Shown one piece after another: positions 46,581 through 57,299 of a DNA stretch of 64,000 nt. The notes under the pieces were generated by a model. It saw only the letters and a program-made list of their open reading frames with translations. It did not search any database and had not been told where the DNA came from. Both the position numbers and the translations under genes were made by a program. Position 1 is the stretch's first letter; each line of letters starts with the position of its first letter. The DNA lies in assembly GCA_030620095.1 (NCBI GenBank), contig JAUTXW010000322.1:186001-250000 (forward strand), read 5' to 3'. Origin of the DNA: Kuschelorhynchus macadamiae. Its lineage: Eukaryota; Arthropoda; Insecta; Coleoptera; Curculionidae.

Positions 46581-48380
46581 GACTGTATGAATTACTGCCT
46601 GGATGTGTTCGTGCCTCGAAAGAGAAGTAAAAACTCGAATTTCCCCAAATGGTTCAGCCCCAAATTGAAAGATCTTGTTATTAAGAAAAAGGCTTTTCAT
46701 AGAAAATTCATGGTTTCCCGCAGTCAGGTTGACTATGCAAAATTTTTGTGAGCTACGTGCAATGTGTAAGTTGGAGTCTGTCAGATGTCATAAAGCACAC
46801 CTGGTGCAGTTGGAGGGATCTTTTGCACAGAATCCTAAGTTCTTCTGGAACCATGTGAATGAACGGCGTAAATCTAATAGATTTCCTAATTGTATGCATT
46901 TTTAAGTCAGGTGAAGCAGAGGATATTAGGAATTACAGAGGAGTTTGTGTCCAGTCAGCATTATCTAAGTTATTTGATAGTTTAGTGTATGATCAACTTA
47001 GCTGGGCTTGCAGGGGTTTAGTGCATAACGAACAGTATGCATTCTCTAAAGGTAAATCAACCACTGTTAACCTTGTTAGATACGAGATGGATCTGTTGGA
47101 AGCCTTGGAGAATAAAATTCAGGTAGATGCAATTAACACTGAATTCTCCAAGGCAGGGCTGTCTTTAAGCTCTTAATTGCCAAGGTTAGAGCGTTGGGTT
47201 TTTCTTCATCTTTGGTTGAGTGGCTGGAAAGCTTTCTTACTGGCAGGACACAGTGTGTCAAAATTAACAACCACATTTCCTCCCTGATACACGTATCCTC
47301 TGGGGTGCCCCAGGGCTCTCACTGTGCCCCTCTTCTTTTCAATTTATTTGTTAATGATATTATTGACCAAGTTTGCAACTGTAAGGTCAGCATGTTTGCA
47401 GATGACTTAAAGCTATACTGGCCGATTGAGCGACTTGAGGATGGAGTAATCCTTCAGAATGATTTGAATGCCCTGTGGCAATGGACAGTGGTGAATAATT
47501 TATTTCTAAATTTAAAAAAATGCTGCTACATTCGTTTTTTCAAGGGCAATAATAGAATTGAGACTCACTATAGCATAAATAATGTTGAATTGGAGCGTGT
47601 TAATATGGTCAGGGAACTCGGAGTTTTATTTGACGGGAAACTAAGTTTCCGTGAACATATCTCTAAGGTTGGTCTCAAGGGTATGATAATGTTGGGTTTT
47701 GTATTGAGAAATTGCTCTGAATTTTCTGCTAATACTGGCAAAATCCTCTACTGTGCTTTAGTTAGATCCAATCTTGAATATGCATCTGTTGTGTGGTCAT
47801 CCTATTACCAATCCCATGCTGATGTTATCCAGAGAGTTCAGAACAAATTTTTACGATTTGCTGCTTATAAACTTAACATTAACATGGAAAAATATCATCG
47901 AACCCACATGTTACCAATTATGAATTTGAACACACTTAGTGATAGGCGCTTGCTGAGTGAACTGAAGTCCGTCTTTAAAGTTATTGATGACCAGACAGCC
48001 TGTCCTGAACTCTTATCATCAATATAACTTAATGTTCCTTCTCGAGCGTTGCGCAACTATAACTTGTTCTGTTTTAAGCACCACTCTACCAATTATGGAA
48101 TGCATGCCCCCATTGATAGAACTCTTCGACTTCTTAATGAGCATCAAAATGAGATTGATGTGTTTAATTGCACCCTGCCTGCTTTTAAGCCTGCTTGCAA
48201 AAAGATGTTGCTTACTTGATTAAAACTTGGTTCATTGTCTGTTTCAAATAGGCTTACTATTGTTATTTATTTATTTAGTTATTACGTATTTTCTACTGTC
48301 CATTTACTGTTAAGTATATATTGCTAATATTGTAAAATGGTTCATCCGTTTGTTTAGTAAAAATAAAAAATAAAATAAAG
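46581..48380 (+). pseudogene. Jockey-type LINE, RT nearly intact, 5-prime truncated
   Basis: It starts in the endonuclease-RT linker (FSPKLKDL, CKLESVRCHKAHLVQLEGSF, NPKFFWNHVNERRKS). It then jumps directly to FKSGEAEDIRNYRGVCVQS, so part of the linker and first RT blocks is missing. Next come NEQYAFSKGKSTTVNLVRYE, LVEWLESFLTGRTQCVKIN, SSGVPQGSHCAPLLFNLFVN, and catalytic MFADDLKLYW (47.39 kb). NLKKCCYI, VRELGVLFDGKLSF and SNLEYASVVW follow. The frame from 47194 stays open for 277 codons to 48027. One more shift follows, then an AT-rich tail with AAAATAAAAAATAAAATAAA near 48360. The same family left fossils at 4.2-5.2 and 13.5-14.2 kb. Confidence 0.87.
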
Positions 48381-49154
48381 CGTTGGCTTTTAAATATAAG
48401 CCGAAGTAATAAAAATGAGGTTTCCGAAACTGCAATGGGATTACCTAGATATCAAATGGCAACAAGCGGAAGATTCCTAAACATGCATTAACTGCAACTG
48501 CACCCTAACTACGTTACGTACGTTACACGTGGCCGTACTTTGTGAAGTCCGGGCGGAACCGGCCGGTTCAAGACAATATAGCGGACTAAATCGGAAGACT
48601 TGGTCACAGATTAACAACAATCAGATACCGCACTCCTGGAATTTTCATTCATAAACGTGTTTACTCCAACTCCATTAGCTGGGCGGAGAACTCAGAGATG
48701 TATTCGAAATATTTTTATTTATTCTGAGCAGGACCTTATTAAAATATTTTGTGAGTAATGTTTAAACAAGTTTAATATATTTGTATTGAAAAATTAGTGT
48801 GTGCATACATAGTAGTTATGCACATACAGACTGGTTTGAGTTTTTATAGATTTATGAAATTTTAATATTATTGTTAGATCAGTTATATCGCTGAACTTGA
48901 AAACATTGTGTTTTACTATCATATAGAAATGGTTTTAGAGCATGTTATATTAATTTCACTTCTGCCATTAGCGTGCGTGTGAAAAACGGAAATATTATAT
49001 ACTATTATACTCTCTCACATCACAAAAATGGAATATTATGTTTCTGATCTTTTCAGTTTCTAGGGTCAGCAAATTGAATTTTTCTGTTCATTTATATTTT
49101 TGTAATATCCCTATATAAGTAAGAATAAGGTACATAACCTCTTACTCCTTTCTT
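48381..49154. other. Noncoding, nothing recognised
   Basis: Contains a less AT-rich patch at 48500-48690 but no exon borders that I trust. Confidence 0.35.
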
Positions 49155-49622
49155 TCTTTTTCAAAATGGAGTCGGCTGCCACTTTTTTGCTTTCAGCGCC
49201 ATTCTCCAGCCCAATAGGTCCGGACGGCGAGCTCTTAGCTCCCGAACACCCCGAATCTTTGAAATAACTTTTTAATTTTTGAAATGCATCTTGGCTTCCA
49301 CTAGATGCCCCTTGAGAGTACTACTGGTCTCACGAGATGACCTTTTCTTTCAAGCTATGCTCTTACCCCTCCTAATACCATAGCAGCAATTCCGCTAATA
49401 TTCTATGTAGAACTGCGGCAGACAAACAGGATAGAATGCAGGAACAACTAGGCCTCACTCGTTCAAAGCGTCTGCTTCCTTTCTTGCGGGGTCGTTAGTT
49501 TCCACTCCGAGTGATTGAGTCTCTCGTTTCCCCCCGAAATAAAGCAGCAAAACCGAACACGTGGAACCACTTACGTTAATAACACAGAGGTCTGCCTTCG
49601 ACGAGACAAACCGGAAGACTGT
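49155..49622 (+). repeat. Long inverted repeat, left arm
   Basis: The core 49284-49622 runs ATGCATCTTGGCTTCCACTA ... GACAAACCGGAAGACTGT. It is the inverse of 56389-56737 at roughly 85 percent. Weaker similarity (AGCTCCCGAACACCCCGAAT) extends outward to about 49160. GC-richer than its surroundings and without a clear ORF. Could be a solo LTR or LINE 5-prime region present in two opposite copies. Confidence 0.8.
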
Positions 49623-50084
49623 CACCTCTTACTTAATGCAGATCGTTTATTTTATATAAAAGATCTTCTCTGTTGCACACCATGACCCAGTTTCTTGCTC
49701 TAACAATAGATAAAAAAATAATTTTAATGCTAAAATGACAAACATGCTTTATGCTATCAATGCGAGCAACACTGAACGCCATTAAATAAAACCATATGTG
49801 ATCCTTGGTTCAATAAAAAACTATAGTTTAAAATATCTAGAAACCGCGCTTTTGTCAGTAACCCACTGAAAAGTATAAAATAATATAATTTTCTTAAAAT
49901 GTAATTTGATCAATGACTGCAAAAAAGTGTAATTCGCTTTTTCGTTTCTTTGAGAAGAATGTACATTTAATTAATTTCGACAACATTACATTATTTTGTA
50001 CTTTTTAATGTGTTACAAAGCTTGTTTTCTAGTTTTTTTAAACTATAAATTATTTACTTTACACTTACTACACACTTACACACT

Positions 50085-50430
50085 TTACTCGACTCATCAA
50101 AACAAAACAGATTAGCCCAAACTTTAGGTTCCATGGTACCATATTATGTATTGGACTCGTCAGAACAAACCAAATAACCATCGGTAACATTTGGTACCAT
50201 CGAGCTAATCTGATGAACTCGGTGGTACCAAATAATGTATTGGACTCGTCCAAACAAACCAAATGAGCCCAAACAAGAGGGGTTTACTAACTGGGACTAT
50301 GTGTAGAATTTGGTATTATCGAGCTGGTCAGATCGGCTAGCTGCTACCAAATTTTGATATTGCTCACACTTGCAAATTTTCAAATAGCCACAACAATTAG
50401 CATCATCGAGCTAATCAGATATGCTAGCTT
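50085..50430. repeat. ~90-bp degenerate tandem repeat
   Basis: ATGTATTGGACTCGTC followed by AAACAAACCAAATG-like strings occurs at 50146 and 50236. TTTGGTACCATCGAGCTAAT-type strings occur at 50190, 50310 and 50400. Three to four diverged units. The preceding 49623-50084 holds nothing recognised. Confidence 0.7.
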
Positions 50431-50439
50431 ATCTCTATA

Positions 50440-50640
50440 CCACAGTTAGTTATTTCACACAATTTGAAATAAGTCTATTGAATAGTTTTTCAGGCTGAAT
50501 TTTTAAATAATTTATTAAGCCGCCATTTTGTTCCGCCATCTTAAATTCGTACCAAAATTTTAAAAGTTGAAACGTAAAGATCTCAAAAAATCCCGGAGAG
50601 TGATTACAATACTTCCTTTTTACGAGGAAAGTAAAAACAT
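50440..50640 (-). repeat. GGCGG-family repeat, inverted copy
   Basis: CCGCCATTTTGTTCCGCCAT at 50521-50540 and TACCACAGTTAGTTATTTCA at 50438 are the inverse of strings in the 38.65-39.9 kb array. Confidence 0.75.
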
Positions 50641-51337
50641 TATTAGTTTTTTACATTCTAAGTAGGTAATATGAGGGCCACATAAAAATTTTGAATATTT
50701 TGAGACAAATCAATTAAAAGATATTGAATGAAAAAATAATCTCTGCAATTAAGGCTTACAGTTTCGGAATCTCGAAATCAGTTTAAAGTTTCGAAAATCC
50801 CGGAATTAAAAATGCAATCTCGAAAAATCCCTACATTTAATAACGCGATGCCACGGAAGAAATGAGATGTAAACGTTTTCACTTACTTCGCGTATCGATC
50901 GTTCTACTTTGCCAGTAATTTTCACAACTTCACTTTTATTGTCGGGGGCTCCCAAAACACGTACACAATTAGTAACAAAGTTAAGTCGCTTTTAAAATAT
51001 GAATTAGTATTGGTTTAGCGTAGGTTATAGCGTATTTAGAGCTGTTTTAACATCTGTCTTAAAGTTTCTACAAATTATTATTATATGTCGGAAACTATAT
51101 ATCATTAAAAAAAAACTTATCTTCTTATATCCTTGGGAAATCTAAAAAAGCTATGATATGATTTGTAGCTTGTAATTTTGCAGTGTTTGGCAGCACACAC
51201 CATACCACTGACTTTTCTAGAAGGGTTCATATTTTGATATTATTTTTTTATAATATCTAATAGAGTCTTTAAATATTTAAATTTAATTTATAATTTACTT
51301 CGGCGGCCGGCGCTTCCAAGAACAAAAAACACCGCCA
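50641..51337. other. Noncoding, nothing recognised
   Basis: AT-rich, with no exon borders. Confidence 0.35.
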
Positions 51338-51547
51338 TTGCACACGACTACGTCTGAAACGGTAATGCCAGTCTCCGGCCGACCCAACGCTGCTGAGTTG
51401 ATAGATTCTCCGCCCAAGTTGAGGTGTGATGATTTGCGCGCCGAACGAAAGTGCGGTATTTGTATTAATCTGTGTCTTGGTCATCGGGGGTTCCTCCTCG
51501 ATCCAGGTGATGGGTATCTCCCGTTGCAGCAGTTAAATATGCGTACG
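51338..51547 (+). CDS. Candidate GC-rich exon, unknown protein
   Basis: 70 codons from ATG at 51338 to a good donor, ACG|GTAAGAAA, ending in phase 0. The peptide includes MPVSGRPNAAELIDSPPKL, then CGICINLCLGH and LDPGDGYLPLQQLNMRT. The patch is strikingly GC- and CpG-rich for this window, as first exons near insect promoters can be. Against it: the opposite strand is also open (51269-51484), no downstream exon was found, and no domain is recognised. It could equally be an untranslated first exon or a repeat fragment. Confidence 0.3.
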
Positions 51548-54234
51548 GTAAGAAAAATAAGTACATGAATACGGCTTTTATATAATGCAGTATTAGAACA
51601 TGACCTGTTTATTAAAGTTAAAGCGTATTTAGAAAACAAAAAAAAGGTTTAATATTATAGTAAATACGAAACACACAGCTAAAGAGTTTTCTGAATAAGA
51701 TTCTGAATATTTATCCAGACAAACCTATTATTAATAAGATATTTATGTTTTTTATTCTAAAAGGAATATGTTTATTTGGACCTCTTCAAATCCATAGCAA
51801 CAATAAAATTATCAAGTGGGTTTATAAGTGGATTATCTGTTGTACTATCAAGAAATCTTAAAACCATTAACTGATAATCAACTTATGAAGTTCGTTTGCC
51901 AGACATTTATATCCTATGACTCTATCTACTTATAAGAATGTTTATGAATTATCTCTAGTATACGCAAAAATACAAGACAGAACCCAAATGCCGTGGTATA
52001 AATATTCTTAAAACCTATTAGATTTTAATATAATTCTTAAGAGGAGAAAGGTTAAAGGTAGTGTTTATGTAGAAGCTCATAAAGTTAAATTAAGAATAAA
52101 AGCACTTATGAGTTTAGTAGTTTTATGATAAATGTTTTAAAGATAGGTATCTTGAAAACAAATTTTTAAGTAAATATTGAAAATGTTGAAGTAAAATGGT
52201 TAATTCTAGGATATTGATAAAACCATAGGATTTTATCAACGCAGTCATAAAACTACTTTTTTTGCAAGCTTAAATCCAAATTAATTTTATCATGTTTCTC
52301 GGGTTTGATTACAACTATTCAACTAAATTAGGCCTTTTTTAGATGATGTAAAACGGTTTATCTACATTAAAACAAGGGGTCTTTTTTAGTTTTTTTTTAA
52401 CAAAATCTCCCGGATTAGCACCGGGTTTGTCAATCTCATTAAAGCGTATACAAATAGATAATAATAAATAAAAACCTTGAGAGTAATATTGATTGATATT
52501 GATTAATGAACTCTATACTTCATAACTGTAACGGCCCCGATCATTGCCAAGATCTTCTAAAAGCGCACCAAAGGCAAATGGGACAAAGACAGCATCCTGT
52601 GGTATTGGCGTCTAGCCTCCACTGGCAGCATTAAATAGATTTATTTACATAAAAAAAATCGTACCCGAATTTTAGGTAGTCACATTGGATTTTTTTTGCT
52701 AAAAGTTCACTTGTGCTTATAAAATAGTAATTAAAGCTTCCGGTGTGATGAAAAATTTAGCAAAGCTGTGGTCTTAATGGGTTTTTTCCCGTGGAATTTA
52801 ATACATATATTTTAAAGTGACCGTTGCAATTGATTAGTGTTCTGTATTGATGTTTTATATGCAGGTAATTAGATTTTATAAACGAATTTTTAGTGTAAAA
52901 TCTCTATATACCTATTTATTTAAAATACGTTTTTTTTTTGGTTGGACTTGTTAACACTACCCTGAGATGAAGAGATATATTGTGAAATAACACAATCCAC
53001 CCCTTTTTACCCTTTTCAGGGTGGCAATTAAAAAAAAATCCGGAGATTATTTTTTAGAAAATAAGATTCTGACTAATAAATTGTTTTAAAAATCATTTCG
53101 TTAAAAAGTTGTTGCTAAAAAAGAAGGAAAAACACATGTTACACCCTAGTGAACAAAATCTAAATTTCAAAATCACCTTAGCTACACTATGTTTTATTTA
53201 TACATCTGTAAGCTTTACGTCTGGTTAAATATTATTAACAAATTAAAACTCTGTGCAGTAACTTTTTTCCTACACACCCGAAAATACCGTAGAAATCTAT
53301 ATTTGCAGTTGTCATTAAATTATTGTTACAGATTAATAGGTTATGGCTGTATTACCTTCTTCTCAGTATTGTTGAACGTGTCTGTTCTAGATGTCGGAAA
53401 TGTCCACGGATTATCTGTAAAATATCCGATTTTATCCGGTATTATCCACCAGTGTTACCATCGACTTGGCTAATCTAGGATCATAAAGCGAAATAGTGTG
53501 TTCAGTTTTCGGTTTTTGTTCAATTGTTTTTTACTGCGATCAACAAACTCAAACCTGTTGTAATAGAAAATCGAATATTCATTAACCTATTAGAGTTATA
53601 AGTTAAAAGTCCGCAAAAAATCCGAAAAAACTCAGGATCCGAAAAATGTCCGAAATGTAAAAAAAGTCCGAAAACCAGACTTTTGTCCACCGATTAACAA
53701 CACTGCTTCTTGTAAATTACTTCAATTAATATAAAGGAGCTGTTTTTTTTAAACTAAATATTAAGACGTTGTATGATCTACAATATAATGGCCTTTTTAC
53801 TTATTTTTTAATCATAATTATTTAAAAAACATTTTATAAAATATTGCTCCTTTTTCCCACTTAACCCAATAAGACAGAAAGAGGCGGAAAGTTCACAGAA
53901 AGGCGGGTTGCATACCAACGCATCTGTACCAGATCTGTAGATCGGCGGGGCCGTTCACGCGGTTAACGTAGTAGACTTCATCGGAATCACAATACACATT
54001 GGGATAAATCTACGAATAAAGAAAACAGGTTTCTTTATTCGTAGGGGTAGACAAATATTTTGTTGCGGTGAGACATTCTGGCAAAAAGTTAAAGAGAATT
54101 GACGTCTGACTCGAGACAGTAATGTTTTTTCCGATAGTGTTGCCAAAGTTTTGTGTTTGTGTTCCCCATATGAAATTTGTTGAATATAATTTAGAGATTA
54201 ACATGGCAAGCTTTTTTACTTTTTATTCTTCCCT
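51548..54234. other. Noncoding, nothing firm
   Basis: AT-rich. A short, less AT-rich patch at 52535-52630 has a small open stretch without borders. ORFs at 53189-53473 and 53955-54204 show no family motif. Confidence 0.35.
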
Positions 54235-54680
54235 GCTCCTAGTATGTCATAAAAACTTAATTTAAATTATCAGATAATTGAAATCACATTGATTTTTTCA
54301 AGGTCTCTTGAAAATCAAGTGTCATTTTTATGAGTCTATTTTCATTATACAGTTTAAATTATCTGATAATGGAAATTGTATTTCCAATATCAGATAATGA
54401 ACATAGTATTTTATTTATCAACATGTCATCGAAATCAACTATCATTTTAATTCGTTTAATTTCCATTATCTGATAATGGAAATATGGCAAGTCGTTTTAG
54501 TTTTTATTCAAGTCAGCATTGAATCATAGACATTGATTTTTATGATGCACTGAGTGCAAACATGAATTAAAATTAAAAGGACGCATAGTTTTATTAGGTA
54601 ATGGAAATACAATTTCAATTATCAGATAATTTAAATAGGATCATCCCTTGAATTTCTTGACATCACTTGAGAAACACCCT
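54235..54680. repeat. Cluster of ATTATCWGATAAT palindromes
   Basis: Palindromic copies lie near 54266 (AATTATCAGATAATT), 54354 (AATTATCTGATAATGG), 54401 (ATATCAGATAATG), 54466 (CCATTATCTGATAATGG) and 54619 (AATTATCAGATAATT). Each holds GATA motifs on both strands (TGATAA, AGATAA). The block ends with AAACACCCTGTATATA, a MITE-like terminus. Likely a foldback element; accidental or real GATA-factor binding is possible. Confidence 0.75.
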
Positions 54681-55041
54681 GTATATAAGAGCGGCCCTAC
54701 ATCACGGATTAACTGATCATTTAACCGCTATTTCAAGGACAAGGACAGAACACATTTTGACAATTGACAATTGACAGTAATTAATGACAAGCATCGTAAA
54801 CCTGCATTTTTTTGTACTATTTTCTAGTTCTCTTTAAATTTGTAGTTTTTAAGAATAACAAAATTTAAAACAAGATTATTTGTTTCTGTTAAGCACAGTT
54901 CACGAAGTAGTAGTAGGTAGTAGTTTGTGCTGCTAAGATTAAAACGTATGCCTTCTTAACGTAAATATATTAAATTTTAATGTGGGGCTTTATAGTTGAG
55001 AAATTTTTATTTTAAGGCGAACAATCGATACATAGTAGGCT
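54681..55041 (+). promoter_or_regulatory. Upstream region of plus-strand gene
   Basis: Between the palindrome cluster and the ATG at 55042. Contains the direct repeat TTTTGACAATTGACAATTGA. The transcription start cannot be placed. Confidence 0.3.
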
Positions 55042-55121
55042 ATGGAGCATCCTTTTAAAAACATATTAAGCTACCTTAAAAATTTTTTTTCGATTCCTCC
55101 TTTAGATCACAGTAAACGCCG
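55042..55121 (+). CDS. Unknown plus-strand gene, first coding exon
   Basis: 80 nt from ATG 55042 to CGCCG|GTAAGG. Two TAG stops lie in frame just upstream (55033-55038), which fixes this start. The peptide is MEHPFKNILSYLKNFFSIPP followed by a basic DHSKRR. The frame joins exon 55180-55283 exactly (CG + T gives Arg). The first 20 residues form a possible amphipathic helix; there is no signal cleavage pattern. The intron of 58 bp is short, which is common in insects. No homologue recognised. Confidence 0.72.
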
Positions 55122-55179
55122 GTAAGGGAATATTGGCTGTTAATTGTGTGCATAAAATTACAATTTTGTTTATTTTTAG

Positions 55180-55283
55180 TGCACCTCCATATGATATTCC
55201 TCTAAGGAGAAAAATTATTAGATATTCACCTTATACCACCAAATCTCCTATTCGAACTATCCCCATTGAGAGGGAAACCGATG
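55180..55283 (+). CDS. Unknown plus-strand gene, exon 2
   Basis: 104 nt, acceptor TTGTTTATTTTTAG|TGC and donor ACCGATG|GTAAGTT. It encodes PPYDIPLRRKIIRYSPYTTK and then SPIRTIPIERETD, a basic, proline-spaced stretch with several SP/TP-like sites. It ends in phase 1. No known domain. It is the best-bounded exon of this gene: strong acceptor, strong donor and a single open frame. Confidence 0.75.
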
Positions 55284-55719
55284 GTAAGTTGAAAATATTT
55301 TAATTAGCAACATGTTTATAATTTAATACTTATCCTAACACATACCACAGGTAAGCAGTCGAAAATATTCATTTCCCTGTTGTTTTTTGTTTTATCATTA
55401 CATTAACAAATTTATGAAAAGTTTTCAAGTACAAGTACCAAAATATAAAAACTATCACTGACAAAAAATTATCCACCTCTGGATAGTCTAAGAACTAGTA
55501 AACCTTAAACTTATGTCATTTATAAATGGACAAATTTTGTAGAAATAGAAATTGTGTACCTTGATGATGGAAACAATCATCGGTAGCAGCTTTGCAATGA
55601 AACGACAATGCTTGTTTGTATATTTTAATTGCCAAAAAAAAACAATGAAGTTAAGTCATTTATAAATAGCTGATTTTTCAAATGGGTGATTATTAATATG
55701 AGAATAAATAAGACAATAG

Positions 55720-55858
55720 TGCCAGATGTTTTTGGCAGAACAAAGAGGGTACACCTCATTTATGACCTAAATTTCAAATGTACCATAGATAGACATTTTA
55801 ACAGACCAATTTATGTTGACCAATTGCCATTGCAGAAGGAGCTGCTTGTCCATGGAAG
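55720..55858 (+). CDS. Unknown plus-strand gene, exon 3
   Basis: 139 nt beginning after AGACAATAG|TGCCAG and ending GGAAG|GTAATA. Its phase fits exon 2 (G + TG gives Val). It encodes VPDVFGRTKRVHLIYDLNFK, CTIDRHFNRPIYVDQLPLQ and KELLVHG. The pyrimidine tract is poor, so the acceptor is less certain. The frame continues 3-prime in phase 2, but the next 8 kb are mostly retrotransposons and no fourth exon was identified. Function unknown. Confidence 0.6.
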
Positions 55859-56388
55859 GTAATATTTTCAGTTCTCTGCAACTTCCTATTGCCAAGTTAT
55901 GCTGAGATTTGAGTTTTCACAAGATACGAAAACAATTTTTCGATATTTTTAAAATACTAGTTTGATTTATTAATTCAAATATGTTCTATATGTTTAATTT
56001 TATTCTAATTGTGGTACTGAATTTAATAATATAAGAATTTTATAAAGTTGCTTGAAATATTAAAATTAAATTAAAAAATTAAAAATTATTAGTAAAATTT
56101 ATTTAAACAGAAATGTTTTTAAAACTACATTTTCCTCTGAAATTGAATGGGAATAGTATCTTCTAGAATTGTTATAAGAAAAAATTGACTGTGCCATAAC
56201 AACTAATATGAAAGATACCTTAGTTTCTAAAAGAATTAAAAAAATAAATTTTGAAAACAATACTATTAGGAATTTAGATTCAGTTTAAAAAATGTGTAAT
56301 TATATATGCGTCAAACAAAATGATATATTATGTGCTTTGTAATGAAACCCTGTTATCTACTGAACTTAAACCTGTCTATTATTAAACC
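55859..56388. other. Noncoding, probable intron
   Basis: AT-rich, nothing recognised between exon 3 and the right arm of the long inverted repeat. Confidence 0.4.
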
Positions 56389-56860
56389 ACAGTCTTCTGG
56401 TTCGTCTCGTCGAAGGCAGACCTCTGTGTTATTAACATAAGTGGTTCCACGTGTTCGGTTTTGCTGCTTTATTTCGGGGGGAAGCGGGAGACTCAAACGC
56501 TCAGAGTGGAAACTAACGACCCCGCTAGAAAGGGAGCAGATGCTGTGAACGTGTGAGGCCTAGTTGTTCCTGTATTCTATTCCGTTCGTCTGCCGCAGTT
56601 CTACATAGAATATTAGCGTAATGGCGTAAGCACTATGTGGCGGGAGGGGGAGGGGTAAGGGGATAGCTTGAAAGAAAAGGTTATCTCGTGAGACCAGTAG
56701 TACTCTCAAGGGGCAAGTAGTGGAAGCCAAGATGCATTAGAAGAGTTTATTAAGAAAGACAAATTTAAAGATATTGAAATACACGGGGTGACCGGGAGCT
56801 CAGAGCGAGTAAGCCCCGGATAGGGAGCAATCTGGCAAATGGACTAGTATCCGCACCAAC
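56389..56860 (-). repeat. Long inverted repeat, right arm
   Basis: The core 56389-56737 is the inverse of 49284-49622. Shared strings include TCGAAGGCAGACCTCTGTGT, GGTTCCACGTGTTCGGTTTT and GAGACCAGTAGTACTCTCAA. Fainter similarity continues to about 56850 (CACGGGGTGACCGGGAGCTC). The two arms are 6.8 kb apart and enclose the start of the plus-strand gene. Confidence 0.8.
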
Positions 56861-57044
56861 AATCTAGAAACAACAACAAACATTATTAAACCAGAAAACA
56901 GTCTGATTTGATGTATATAATATACAGGATATTGCATCAAAAATAAACAATGTTGGTTGACCACACTTGTATAGTTAATTCTTGTCTACTGTTATAGATT
57001 TTTAAAAACTCTAAGACTTTCGTATTTAACATTTTTGGAGGCAC

Positions 57045-57212
57045 TCTTTATTGGGAAATAAGAGAACATATTTTCTATAAAAATGGCAGTTCAGAAGGGA
57101 TTAAAAACCAGTTAAAAAAGGTCTCATTGTGTTTTGAAATAAGCGAACATATTTTTTATAAAAAAGGCAGTTCAGAAGTGATTAAAAACCAGTTAAAAAA
57201 GGTCTTGTTGTA
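57045..57212 (+). repeat. 83-bp tandem duplication
   Basis: GAAATAAG.GAACATATTTT, then GGCAGTTCAGAAG.GATTAA, then AAACCAGTTAAAAAAGGTCT occur at 57055-57130 and again at 57138-57206 with few differences. Lies directly 5-prime of the LINE at 57.3 kb and may be part of it. Confidence 0.88.
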
Positions 57213-57299
57213 GAAGGTTATTTTGTACTGAGGGTTTCAAAACTTTGGCAGAAAATCAACAATTTTGTATCCTTAAAAGATTAAAAACAATAATAAACA

